A DNA stretch of 64,000 nt, from assembly GCF_024139115.2 (NCBI RefSeq), contig NC_085141.1, forward strand, positions 245,635,047 through 245,699,046, read 5' to 3'. The notes below the pieces were generated by a model, which saw only the letters and a program-made list of their open reading frames with translations, was not told where the DNA came from and searched no databases. The position numbers and the translations under genes were made by a program. This stretch comes from Armigeres subalbatus. Its lineage: Eukaryota > Arthropoda > Insecta > Diptera > Culicidae. Within the stretch, counting starts at the first letter, position 1. The number at the start of each line of letters is the position of its first letter. This document shows positions 42,660-54,454 of this stretch, piece after piece.

Positions 42660-42790
42660 TCGCCCGCAGGTGTTGAAGCGTCCATGGTTCAAAAAAATTA
42701 ATATGGGACAAGGCTTCATTCGAACCATGTGTCGTCTAATGTCCAATCACTACACATTAAGGTCACTCCTGACGGAATCCAATTTTCAAA
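42660..42790 (+). pseudogene. Small LINE ORF2 C-terminal fragment
   Basis: RPWFKKINMGQGFIRTMCRL and MSNHYTLRSLLTESN resemble the region after the RNase H in I/LOA-type LINE ORF2 proteins (F..SRL.SNHY..DAHL). Only about 40 residues. The remainder, to 43127, is unassigned. Confidence 0.5.
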
Positions 42791-43136
42791 GTACTCGCGT
42801 TGTCAAGGGCACACCATTCGATACGGAAGCAACGCACAACTGTCATTTTTTCACGCATGCTGCGACGCGTTTTAATACTTGTATCATATTTATGATATGC
42901 TGCAAATATTAATGCAGACAAGAAAATCCCAACTAACAATTTTGGTGCTAAAAGCTTCAACTTCTAGCCTAAGGCTGTACAATATTTGAATAAATGCAGC
43001 CAATGCTGAATAAAAGAAAAGCCTTCACAAATAATCTCTTAAACTTCAACTCGACTATTACCCAAATATCTATCAGCTAGTCAGTTTGTGCCGAATATAT
43101 TTATCTTTTATCGTTTATGCAGCTTTCATATAGTCA

Positions 43137-45866
43137 ACAGTACAGCTTTCATAGTGATGGGCGACATGCAAAGGCGCGTGATCGGGTGGTGGCCGATCAA
43201 TGAAAGAATGTGCAGGTTGAGGATCAAAGGCCGGTTCTTCAACTTCAGCATAATCAACGTCCATAGCCCACACTCCGGAAGCACTGATGATGATAAGGAC
43301 GCATTCTACGCGCAGCTAGAACGTGAGTACGACAGCTGCCCAAGCCACGACGTCAAAATCATCATAGGAGATTTGAACGCTCAGGTTGGCCAAGAGGAGG
43401 AGTTTAGACCGACTATTGGAAAGTTCAGCGCTCACCGGCTGACGAACGAAAACGGCCTACGACTAATTGATTTCGCCGCCTCCAAGAATATGGCCATTCG
43501 CAGCACCTATTTCCAACACGGCCTCCCGTATCGGTACACCTGGAGATCGCCACTGCAGACAGAATCACAAATCGACCACGTTCTGATTGATGGACGGCAC
43601 TTCTCCGACATTATCGACGTCAGGACATATCGTGGCGCTAACATCGACTCTGACCACTATCTGATGATGGTTAAACTGCGCCCAAAACTATCCGTCATCA
43701 ACAATGTTCGGTACCGACGACCGCCGCGGTACGACCTAGAGCGACTGAAACAACCTGATGTCGCCACTGCATACGCGCAGCATCTCGAGGCAGCGTTGCC
43801 GGAAGAGGGTGAGCTCGATGGGGCCCCTCTTGAGGACTGCTGGAGTACAGTTAAAGCAGCCATTAACGACGCAGCGGAGAACAACGTCGGGTATATGGGT
43901 CGAAGTCGACGGAACGATTGGTTCGACGAAGAGTGCAGACAGATTCTGGAGGAGAAGGACGCAGCGCGGGCGGTCGCGCTGCAGCAAGGTACCCGGCAGA
44001 ACGTGGAACGTTATAGACGGAAGCGGAGACAGCAGACCCGCCTTTTTCAGGAGAAGAAACGCCGCCTGGAAGAAGCGGAGTGCGAGGAGATGGAACAGCT
44101 GTGCCGTTCTCAAGATACACGCAAGTTCTATCAGAAGCTCAACGCATCCCGCAAAGGCTTCGTGCCGCGAGCCGAAATGTGCCGGGATAAGGATGGGAGC
44201 ATCTTGACGGGCGAACGTGTGGTGATCGAAAGGTGGAAGCAGCACTACGAGGAACATCTGAATGGCGAGGAGAGTACAGGCAGTGAAAGTCAAGGCAGCG
44301 GAGGAGATGACTACGTCAGTTCAGCGGACGATGGAAGCCAACCAGCCCCCACCTTGAGGGAAGTTAAGGATGCCATTCAACAGCTAAAGACCAATAAAGC
44401 AGTTGGTAAGGATGGTCTCGAGGATGGTATCGGAGCTGAGCTCATCAAGATGGCCCCGGAAAAGCTGGCCACTAGCCTGCACAAACTGATAGTCAGAATC
44501 TGGGAAACCGAACAGCTACCGGAGGAGTGGAAGGAAGGGGTTATATGCCCCATCTACAAGAAAGGCGACAAACTGGAGTGTGAGAACTTTCGAGCGATCA
44601 CCATCCTTAATGCCGCCTACAAAGTGATATCCCAGATCATCTTCCGTCGTCTGTCACCATTAGTGAACGAGTTCGTGGGAAGTTATCAAGCCGGCTTCGT
44701 TGACGGCCGCTCGACAACGGACCAGATCTTTACTTACCAGGTCCCAACGCACCATCTGTTCGTTGATTTCAAGGCGGCATACGACAGTATAGACCGCGTA
44801 GAGCTATGGAAAATTATGGACGAGAACAGCTTCCTGGGAAGCTTACCAGACTGATCAAAGCAACGGTGGATGGTGTGCAAAACTGTGTGAAGATTTCGGG
44901 CGAACACTCCAGTTCGTTCGAATCGCGCCGGGGACTAAGACAAGGTGATGGACTTTCGTGCCTGTTGTTCAACATTGTGCTAGAAGGTGTCATGCGGAGA
45001 GCCGGGTGTAACAGCCGGGGTACGATTTTCAACAGATCCAGTCAATTTATTTGCTTCGCGGATGACATGGACATTGTCGGCCGAACATTTGCAAAGGTGG
45101 CAGAACTGAAACGTGAAGCAACAAAAGTGGGACTGGTGGTGAATGCGTCAAAGACAAAGTACATGCTTGTGGGCGGAACCGAGCGCGACAGGGCCCGCCT
45201 GGGAAGCAGTGTTACGATAGACGGGGATACCTTCGAGGTGGTCGAGGAATTCGTCTACCTCGGATCCTTGCTAACGGCTGACAACAACGTTAGTCGTGAA
45301 ATACGAAGGCGCATCATCTGTGGAAGTTGGGCCTACTATGGGCTCCAGAAGAAACTGCGGTCAAAAAAGAATCACCCCCGCACCAAATGTTTCATGTACA
45401 AATTGCTCATAAGACCGTCCTCTACGGACATGCAAATTGGACTATGCTCGAGGAGGACTTGCAATCTCTTGGAGTATTCGAGAGACGGGTGCTTTGGAGG
45501 ACCATCTTTGGTGGTGTGCAAGAAGACGGTGTGTGGCGGCGAAGAATGAACCATGAGCTCGCCCAACTCTACGGCGAACCCAGTATCCAGAAGGTAGCTA
45601 AAGCCGGAAGGGTACGATGGGCAGGACATGTTGCAAGAATGCCGGACAGCAACCCTGCAAAGATGGGGTTCGCTTCCGATCCGGCAGGTACGAGATGGCG
45701 TGGAGCACAGCGAGCGAGATGGGCAGACCAGGTGCAGAACGACTTGGCGAGCGTGAGGCGTATCCGAGGATGGAGAGATGCGGCCTCGAACCGTGCATTG
45801 TGGCGTCAAATTGTTGATTCAGTGTTATCTGTTTAGATGTTAACTAAATAAATGAAATGAAATGAA
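43137..45866 (+). mobile_element. 5'-truncated APE LINE, TSD ATATAGTCA
   Basis: 2.73 kb, beginning inside the endonuclease domain and ending with a (GAAAT)n tail. The 9-bp TSD ATATAGTCA is exact at 43128-43136 and 45867-45875. 5' truncation plus TSD is the classic outcome of incomplete target-primed reverse transcription. Related at protein level to the fragments at 1, 41461 and 50440 but a distinct family. Confidence 0.92.
43145..45836 (+). pseudogene. LINE endonuclease-RT ORF, two frameshifts
   Basis: Endonuclease part: GDMQRRVIGWWPINERM, IIIGDLNAQVG, QIDHVLIDGRHF and IDSDHYLMMVKL, so the visible APE catalytic motifs are kept although the N-terminus is truncated. A charged linker follows, then RT: LKTNKAVGKDGLEDGIGAEL, GVICPIYKKGDKLECENFRA, GSYQAGFVDGRSTTDQIF, HHLFVDFKAAYDSIDR (motif A), RRGLRQGDGLSCLLFNIVLE and FADDMDIV (motif C). 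About 16 residues seem deleted between DQIF and the motif A region. Frameshifts lie near 44845 and 45410. The C-terminus, RVRWAGHVARMPDSNPAK, ends at 45836. Confidence 0.9.
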
Positions 45867-45875
45867 ATATAGTCA

Positions 45876-47987
45876 TAAAACAGCTCTGTCTGAATTAGCA
45901 ACAAAGCTTATCGGTTAAGAGCTCATGTATGTAATTGAGTTGCTTGTTAGCAACTTCCCATATTACGGTGAGTAGCATTCACAATGAAAACGTTTTCGCT
46001 GTTCTTATAGCACTAACAATATAGCGTAATGGCGCTATAAATGAACTAACGAAGCTTTTAGGCAACTTCTGTATCTTTGAAGATTACACAACGTTTAAGT
46101 AAACCTTATACTGCTTCTTTTAATAGCTTATCAGTATGGAACGTCAAAACCGCAATGTTTACATTTGATTTTTGTTGCCGGAGCTGTGTATGAGCTATTG
46201 ATTTCTGTAATGCAGCTACAAAGGTATTCACCTGCTCTTAAAGCAACTGATAAAGCGCTGTCATTAATGCTAGCAGATAGTGTAAGAAAACAAGCCATTT
46301 AGAAGCGATATTGCTGTTGACGGCTACTGTTAAACGATTAGCAGCAGAGTAGCATCTATACAGATCGAGAAAATGTTGCCTAAAAACAATTTCAGCGATT
46401 GATGATGCATAAAAGTTAGCCCACAGAACATGCTGATAGATGTTTGAATAATGGTTGAAATAATGAAAGCAGCATGTAGGCCTCTTTCTAACGTTTATAC
46501 AGCATGAATCTGAAAATAGCGTTAGAAAAACAACCTATTGGGTATGCGAAGAAGCACATCCATAATTTTCTTTGTTAATTACATATGTCTAAGTGACGGT
46601 GATGACAGAGCAGCGGCCATTGAATCAGGGGATCAGGAGTTCGAATCTAGGTAGCAACAAAATTGATATTTGAGTTTTCACAAAAAAAAATAAATAAATA
46701 AACTGCGAAATTTACTCTCCTCTCAAATATTATTTAATCAAATTGAATTCAGTGGCTGTATAAAACTTATTTAACAGATTCAAAAAATCTGAATAAGCGC
46801 CATTGAAGCGAATTATATTACTAAATGGTTTAGTAAAGATTGAGAAAAAATTGTGTTACATGCAGTAAAGTAGTTGTGCAGGCACGTCAAGAACAGGTGA
46901 ATAGATTCGCCAGATTTGCTGGTAAAAGCATTGAATAGAAGTTCTTGATCATATGTATAGCACACATATTCAGCTTGAAGCCGTATAGACGAGTTGAAAT
47001 AACATTTACATTGAGACTAAATGTTAGTTGGGATGCTCGGAAATACAACCGACATTTCCAGGATGCTTTTCAATACTGGCTGTGCATGTGCTAAGACAAG
47101 ACAAGACAAGTTACAGATGTGAAACATCGCGAGGAATGATAACTTCACCTGATAAGTTAAATTGATCTCAGAAACAAAAAGATGTAATCCGTGAAACGGA
47201 TAATAGATGTTCTATTCGGATTAACCGAAAGGCCGTATTGGCGACACCAACTTTTAACTACCTGAATAGCGTTTTGCATCAGGTTTGTTATCGACAGAAA
47301 CGGCAACAGTGAATAGCCTTAATAAATTTAGATTCTAAACGACTAAAAAGTATCATTGCAAAACAAAAATATAACTTCTAAGAACTATATCTATAAACTA
47401 ATTAAAATGGGAAACAAATAGAAATATTATTGTTAGTAGATTAAAAAAAACTTAAATAATTAGCTTACTGTAAAATATTTGGGAACCTCTGAAATTAAAT
47501 TCAAAATTAGTATGACACAATTTAAAAGAAAACCCCTCGGTTTATATGAAAAGGGAATTATTTGAACCCGACAACACCAGATGCGGGAGGAAAGGAGACA
47601 AGCTGGAGTAACGGAGGAGTGGTGGAGGTGAATGGAGGAGAGGAGATGGTTATGGGGAGATTGGAAAGATAGGCGGAAGAAAGGGATTTCAGTCCGGGAT
47701 AGCTAGCAAGCTACACGTTGTTTCTAAAACGCTAGAAAATTTTACGGTTTGAAGTGGTGTGTTCTTTTTGGAGCTTGTCGTATGCTCATTGTGTGAGGTG
47801 GTCAAAGTTGTGCTCTATTAAGATGGAGACGAGGTATCCACGCCGCAACCGAACTAGACCCTTCCTCAATACCAGGACCACCGAATTCCTAAACCTAGTG
47901 TCAATGGTTTAAGGAATATTTTTCAACCCTGACCCACGATATCGGCTACTTCGTGTACGGCGCACATCTCGGACAAAAGTCAAAGCC
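45876..47987. other. 2.1 kb without a gene; possible SINE near 46600
   Basis: A B-box-like GGAGTTCGAATCTAG near 46636 followed by an (AAAT)n tail at about 46682-46700 may be a decayed tRNA-derived SINE. (ACAAG)n occurs near 47095. The rest is AT-rich with no recognised motif. Confidence 0.4.
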
Positions 47988-47989
47988 TA

Positions 47990-48367
47990 CACTGAAAACC
48001 AAAACTACCCAAAAGTGGGTTAATTGCACTCAAAACCGTGGTTTGGGCCAATAACCCAAATTTGAGTAAAATGACTTTTCTGGCACTAGGTAGTTTGCCT
48101 TTAATCCCATGTAAACAATTTACCCAAAGCTGAGTTTAATTTATCCAAAGCGGACCTTAATCAACCCAAAATAGAGTATATTGAATTTACTCAAATTTGG
48201 GTTATTGGGCTAAGCAATCTCGGTGAGGTGTTTGCATCTTGCTCTAGTTTTGATAGCAATCATGGGAAAGAAAGGGAAAACTACCCAAATTTGGGTAAAT
48301 TTTTTCTGCGATATTCTCATCAGTGCGTATATTGAACTCAAAGTTTGGGTTGATTTATCTGTCCGTG
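47990..48367 (+). mobile_element. TIR element, copy 2 (partner at 27422-27758), TA target
   Basis: CACTGAAAACCAAAACTACC starts it; the reverse complement of the right end is CACGGACAGATAAATCAACC. TA at 47988-47989 and 48368-48369. The interior alternates CCCAAATTTGGGT-type motifs on both strands. No ORF conserved between copies. Confidence 0.8.
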
Positions 48368-48580
48368 TACCAGTGGATAAAGGTTATCCGTCAATACGAC
48401 CTGCGTCGCTCTCTCAGCAACGCCATTCGACGCTTCCAGTAGACTCTGGCGACCACCACGTGGCTTCGGTTCGCACCAGGTATGTCTCCATCTCCCCTCC
48501 TGCGACATCTAAATGGACCCCATCGAATATGTTTAGAAAAATACTTAAATATTGTAAAATTACCCCCCCCCCCTTTAATT

Positions 48581-50160
48581 GGGTCTGGGTCATTTGGCAT
48601 AAAGTCATTTGGCATAACGCCATTTGGCATAAGGTCATTTGGCATAAAGGCCATTTGGCATAATGGTCATTTGGCATAACGGACATTTGGCATAATTTAG
48701 AACTGCAAGAAAAGAGTGGGTCATTTGGCATAACGGACATTGGGCATAATTTTGAGCTGTGAAAGCGAAAGGGATATTTCATGTAATGTTTAGCAGAGAT
48801 AAAGTAGGTCGAGCCTGTTTTCTGATAAATTTAGACTGATGGTAGACATTTTCCGGAAGAATGAAATAACAAAACGGCAGAGTTGCTTCCGAGGGAGAGA
48901 TCACATCCATCATTGACTTATTCTGGCCACATGGCTACTTTTAAAGTTTCCACCATTGCTTCAATCCGGGCATGCGCCTTAAGACCGGATCAAATCCACC
49001 ATTGCCCTCATCCGGGGAAGCGCCTAACTTTAAAAACTCAAGCAATACACTTGTCCTAGACGAGTAACTAAAACCAATCAAGTCACATATGAGTTACTGC
49101 ACCCAAATCAATCTGAATTGTTCTATTCGAGGAAGAGATCACATCTACCATTGCTTTATTCCCGGCAAGCACCTACTTATAAAGAAGTAGTCACATCCAC
49201 CATTTGCCATAATCCGGGCAGGGCCTACTTTTAAAGAAGGGATCACATCTACCATTGTTTCAATCCGAGCATGCGCCTTCTTTTAAAGAAGGAATCACAT
49301 CCACCATTGTCATAATCCAGGCAAGCGCCTAATTTTAAAGAAGGGATCACATCCACCATTGCCTCAATCCGGGCAAGCGCCTTCTTTTTAAGAAGGAATC
49401 ACATCCACCATTGTCATAATCAAGGCAAGTGCCTACTTTTAAAGAAGGAATTACATCCTCCATTGCCATAATCCATGCAAGCGTTTACTTTAAAAGATGG
49501 CATCGCATCTACCATGGCCTCAATCCGGGCAAGTGCCTTCTTTTAAAGAAGGGATCACATCCACCATTGTCATAATCCGCTCAAGCGCCTACTTTTAAAG
49601 AAGGGATCACATCCTCCATTGCCACAATCCATGCAAGCGATTTCTTTTGAAGAAGGGATCGCATCCACCATGACCTTAATTCGGGCAAGCGCCTACTTTT
49701 AAAGAAGAGATCATATCCTCCATTGCCATAATCCGGGCAAGCATCTACTTTTAAAGAAGGGATCACATTCTTCATTGCCATAATACGGCCACACGCCTAC
49801 TTTTAAAGAAGGGATAACATCCACCATTGTTCTAATCCGGGCATGCGCCTACTTTTGCATTGAATTGCAAATGCATTCTTTCCATGAGAGGATAATGTCT
49901 TTTTAATATTATTATCGACGGGTCTTATATTTACTATTCCGGGGTGTTTGCCGCACCACTTAGTCACCATTCAGCGAACGCAAAGAAAAGTTATGCCAAA
50001 TGTCCGTTATGCCAAAAGACCCTTACATTTGACGCTGGTCACAATTATGCCAAATGTCCGTTATGCCAAATGACCGTTATGCCAAATGGCCTTTATGCCA
50101 AATGACCTTATGCCAAATGGCGTTATGCCAAATGACTTTATGCCAAATGGCCCGCTCCCC
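48581..50160. mobile_element. Foldback element with TIRs built of short TTTGGCATAA repeats, 8-bp TSD
   Basis: 1580 bp. The left TIR (48588 to about 48710) is seven successive YCATTTGGCATAA units differing in 1-3 linker bases. The right TIR (about 50037-50153) is the same series, in the same order, inverted. A further pair of units lies inside each arm. The centre (48890-49860) is a ~57-bp tandem repeat. CTTTAATT duplicates at 48573-48580 and 50161-50168. No ORF spans it; the 8-bp TSD points to hAT-type mobilisation. Confidence 0.88.
48890..49860. repeat. ~57-bp minisatellite inside the foldback
   Basis: About 17 diverged units with ACTTTTAAAGAAGGGATCAC, ATCCACCATTGCCATAATCC and GGGCAAGCGCCT segments. 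Confidence 0.9.
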
Positions 50161-50439
50161 CTTTAATTATAGTCAAAAAAATGCTCAACTCAACCCCGAA
50201 TAATTAATTGGCCTTTCCTAGTTCGCTCGATATTTGGCAGGTAAGTGTAGGGTTGCTCAGTTTTCCCCCGTCCAAAGCCGACCCTGAGGTAACTTTTAAG
50301 GTGAGCTGGCCTAGGCGGCGTATGGACGTCAACACCTCAGGATGTGTGGATGTCCATCGGTATAGTTACAGGTTGAATAAGGTATGTAATGTCAGATAGT
50401 CGTCGGCAAATCCAGAGGTAGGAAAACCGCCATTATTGA

Positions 50440-50705
50440 GTAATCTTAATGAAAATGGTTCTCGACAACGATCCGTCGGGAACAAGAAGGCGAGGTGCGC
50501 AGCGACCGAGGTGGAATGATCAGGTGGAAGATGATTTGCGGACTCTTCGCAGACTGTGTGGTTGGCAACGGACCGAGCTGAATGGAGAGGACTTTTATAC
50601 ATTTTTTTGCATCTTTATTATCGTGATTTTTTATTATCTATAAGTTCATCACGAGGACTTTTATACACTGCACAGGCCATTCCGGTCTTAGTCTGAAAAT
50701 AAATA
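50440..50705 (+). pseudogene. LINE 3' fragment (family of 1-660)
   Basis: Reads KMVLDNDPSGTRRRGAQRPR then WNDQVEDDLRTLRRLCGW, the ORF2 C-terminus of the family at window start, followed by the same 3' end (CGGTCTTAGTCTGAA, then AAATAAATAA). Strong 5' truncation. A ~30-bp AT-rich insertion interrupts near 50600-50650. Confidence 0.8.
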
Positions 50706-50709
50706 ATAA

Positions 50710-51271
50710 ATTGGGATTCATAATGGTCATTAATACACCTATTTCGTTGATATCACTTTTACAGTTTTTATCACATTTACAGCTTCTACATGAAGTTTAA
50801 AACCAGGTATTATGATCCAGAATTGCAGAAAATACATTAAATTATGAAACCATTTACTGTGATCTGACACCCTATAGGGTGAATATATTCAAACGATCGC
50901 AAATACATATCATATAAACATTTTTCAGGATTTACTGAAATTCTTTGAATGGTTAAATATAAAACCGTTACCGCTTTTGCGGTATTTGGAGGCAGCGGGG
51001 CGTCTTATTCCATATTAGTAGATACGTAGTTATCAATATTTATTAAGAACAAAGAGTGATCAACCTGATCGTAGAAGGACCGACCAGGAACATTAATGAA
51101 CAAAACACATGACATCAGCAGCCGGATTCACTCTTGCGAGTGCTGTCGCAGAATGATCGCGCCCATAATCCATTCACTGCGCGTTCGTGTTGTGGCTATT
51201 TTGATAGCGTTAAGTTCCCTCTGGCTGGACTGGTCTGCACCCTAATAACGATCGCACATCCAGCGATTCAG
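50710..51271. other. Upstream region of the signal-peptide gene
   Basis: No repeat ends or ORF recognised. Likely contains proximal regulatory sequence of the gene at 51274. Confidence 0.4.
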
Positions 51272-51306
51272 TCAGTCGTGAAGATCATTTTGAACCGATC
51301 GGTCCG
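51272..51306 (+). promoter_or_regulatory. Core promoter: Inr TCAGT with DPE GGTCCG at +28
   Basis: TCAGTC at 51272-51277 matches the arthropod initiator with A+1 at 51274. GGTCCG at 51301-51306 is exactly +28 to +33 and fits the DPE consensus RGWYVT in five of six positions. No TATA box is seen at -30. An overlapping TCAGTC lies 4 bp upstream. The predicted 5' UTR to the ATG at 51428 is 154 nt. Confidence 0.6.
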
Positions 51307-51427
51307 GTTTCATTGCTGTTTTGTTTGGACGGTGTGAGTTGTGTGCCGCGAAACGATTGTTAGCGTATTACAATAATAACAATCATATATTAAAAAGTGT
51401 GATTCATAAATATTCTATCGTCTGACG

Positions 51428-51509
51428 ATGAATCTCAAGACATCCGTTTGTTTTGCCGGCGTTTTGGTTGCGCTGATTGCGCTGGTGAATGCTGATGTGT
51501 CGCACCTCG
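51428..51509 (+). CDS. First coding exon, secreted (cuticle-like) protein
   Basis: ATG 51428 encodes MNLKTSVCFAGVLVALIALV then NADVSHL, a clear signal peptide (basic n-region, hydrophobic core, likely cleavage after NA), and ends at the consensus donor G|GTGAGT (51510). A short first exon holding only the signal peptide is usual for insect cuticular and other secreted extracellular proteins, and ADVSHL starts are common among them; the family cannot be fixed from 27 residues. No second exon is recognised before the window end, so the intron is probably at least 12 kb and filled with elements described below. Confidence 0.65.
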
Positions 51510-51880
51510 GTGAGTAACGATCGCGATTTTTTTTTTCCTATCGTGGGATTTGCGATCAGCCTCGTGATTACCGGTATAGCTGCCCGGCGGGGGTTTCTGT
51601 TGAATATGGACGTAGGGTAGAGTGGTCTAAGACGCACCTAACGCATAGTATCCTTAGCGAAGTGTTGATCGACTAACAGTAATACCAAAAGTGGGAATAT
51701 AGATGGACATCGAATTAAATAAACCTACTATGTATAAAACATTAGTCATTACAAGACAAGTTGAGTGAAATACGAGACGCTGAAGACAGCCTCATTGTTG
51801 AGGGCGAATCACGTACCTATGAAGTTATAATCAACTGGTGGAATCAAATGGAATGCAGTAGCCATTCTCTAATTGGGGTA

Positions 51881-52106
51881 CCGTCGTGCGGGGCTTCTTT
51901 TGAAAAATAAGGGGCTACTTTGGACATTTTAAAACAAGAATTATAACGAAAATTACTATAAAATTGTCATTATCACCAATCGGGTGTCTTGTTGATAGTT
52001 GGACGGCAACTTTCTGTTACAAATTTGGTATTTTTTACGTTTAGATTTTTCAAAAAATTAAAAATCCAAAGTAGCCCCCGGAATCAAAAGAAGCCCCGCA
52101 CGACGG
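51881..52106. mobile_element. 226-bp MITE, TA target
   Basis: CCGTCGTGCGGGGCTTCTTT starts it and the complement ends it. GGGGCTACTTTGGA pairs with TCCAAAGTAGCCCCC further in. TA at 51879-51880 and 52107-52108. Confidence 0.88.
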
Positions 52107-52108
52107 TA

Positions 52109-52747
52109 CATATCTTTATTTTGAATGCTTTTTAGTTAAGGGTTCACTAGTTGGGGTTAAACACTACACGAAAATGCCCATAGTTATAGGATTATTTGAC
52201 AATTATTTATCAAGATCAACTTTATTGATATAAAAATATAATAAGTATTGTCAGTATTTTAGAAAAGTATGAAGTTTTTCAGCAATAGTTAATATTATTT
52301 AAGCTCAAGATATTTTGTCTACTGCAACAATAATCTTATGGTATACCAATTAGACCATTCTCACTCAATAGATTTGTTTTAGCTGGTGAATGTATATGAA
52401 GGTCAGGGTGCAGTGGTAAACAGCAATGTTGACTGCAGATTAATACTCGTTTTTTCGTGAATCCACTGTTTAACGGTATTCTTTGGAAGGATTATCTTCC
52501 GCAATCATTCATACAATGTATCTCCTACTTCTTGCAGAAATTTATAATCTTCCGACTGACAAAAAGTTGAGGAACGTATGATCCATGCGTTCTTCGAGCC
52601 GTGATGTCTAACATGTTAGCTTAGCAGATTCCAGCCTACGGTACTTGTGGTACTTTTCCTGGGCTTAAGGGGTTATAAAGACGAAAATGTGCAAAATCGT
52701 ACTCGGTATCAAAATGTGACTGTTAATCATGTTGCGTTGAAAGATGT
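52109..52747. other. Intron sequence, nothing recognised
   Basis: AT-rich; no ORF or repeat ends. Confidence 0.4.
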
Positions 52748-52749
52748 AG

Positions 52750-52884
52750 GGGGAATGACGGCTTTGGCAGGTTTTGTTCTATTATTATCAGGGTTTTTTT
52801 TATGACTGATATTTCATAAAATTTAGTCGACAAAAACCCCCTGCCAATAATAGAGCAAAACCTGCCAAAGCCGTATTTTTCCCC
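52750..52884. mobile_element. 135-bp foldback MITE, TA target
   Basis: GGGGGAATGACGGCTTTGGC against the reverse complement of the right end, GGGGAAAAATACGGCTTTGG. GCAGGTTTTG and CTATTATT pair further in. TA at 52748-52749 and 52885-52886. Confidence 0.85.
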
Positions 52885-54454
52885 TACATATTGTGATGTT
52901 TAATAAAATATATGACAAGATAATTTTGTATAAGTTGGGGGTTTTCCCCAACAGGATTTATTGAGATTGAAACTTGGAGTGGAATTAAGAATGTATTATA
53001 CAGTATAATTTATACTCCTTCTCACGTAGGCATACAACCATTGCACAGTGTGCAAATTCGAGCCAAAAAACGGACGCAATTCAACCACGATATGTACATA
53101 TCTGGAGATTACCTTAAAAAAATCACAAAAATCCAAAGAATCTGATGGTGCCGACCCCTTTGCCGTTAGAATACTGGAAGTGTCCTATTTTGTCCAATTT
53201 CCCCTACAAAGAGAGGATTTTGCTAATGCATATGTTCACATCAATCGAAAAGACAGGGAAAACCTTGACCTGTGTTATGGAAATATCATAATAGGCCTCC
53301 CATATATTTTTGAACACGGATAAGTGTCTCATTTTGTCTAATACCCCCTATAAAATGCTTCAGATGATACACATTTAAGATTCGAGGAGATCATCAAATG
53401 AGTTAGTGTCAGTTACGGAATTCAGGACGATCAAATAGTATTATCCTCGGACAATTCACTGGGAATATGTTTAGTGTCTCTTTTTGTCTGATGCCCCCTA
53501 TAATTTAAAAATATTTTCAAAAGTATAACATCAAATTAATTTTAATTTTAGGAAAATGTACTAAGATCCTTGAAGACTATTGTAGGTATATCAAAAGCCT
53601 ATTCCTTTTTTTTGCATGGTTCCTTCAGTGTCTAATTTTGTCCAATATCCCTTATACGTTGAACCGTTTTTATTCAATTTATCAGAACACACAAATTGAA
53701 AGCTCGGGAAAATTTTGTGAAAATCGGCGAATTATCTGGACAATGAAATGTGACTTTTCCTAGGGGGTTGAATAGTGTATGATTTTGCCAAATATCCCCT
53801 ATAGTTTAATGAAAATTTAAAATCAGCTAGAGCAAATCAATTAATAACTCTGAAAATTATATTAGCATTCTTGCTTACTTAGTGGACATATTAAAGAGAA
53901 GTTTTTTTTTCTTTTTTAGAGTGCATCGTCCAGTGTCTCGTTCTGTCTAATACCCCCTATACAGTGAAATTCTTTTAATGCACAAAAACATCAATTAAAG
54001 TTCGAGAGAATTTAATGAATTGTGCTAATTTTAGCAAATCACAATAAGGGTTAACCCTTATAAGGTATACGTCTGACGGTAGGGGTAAAAATTAACTGAA
54101 AAATTGAATATCTCTGGCGTTTCTGAGCCGATTTGTATAATTTTTTCTCAGAAGAACCGGATAGGTTTCTAGATTATGACAAGTGACTTAAAATTAGGAT
54201 TGGTCGCTTGGTCCCGGAGTAATTCCGGATTGTAGTGGGGTAGTTTTTTTTCCTGGTGGGTATTGCCGACTGAAACTTTAGTCTATGCTGTTAAAATGAC
54301 CTAATACTGTGATTGGTTAACTCTGGAATGTATATTGGACATGTTCAGCCCGTGATGGAACTTTTTCTAACCATTCTAGGGATTATTCGCCCTTTCGGAA
54401 CCGGCTATAAGGGATCTATATCCCGTGATGGCCAATTTGGAAAGTAAATTCCAA

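Noticed and set aside
48588..50153. CRISPR-like array of short regular repeats
   Set aside because: Units are adjacent without unique spacers, occur as inverted TIRs and are bounded by a TSD in a eukaryotic context.
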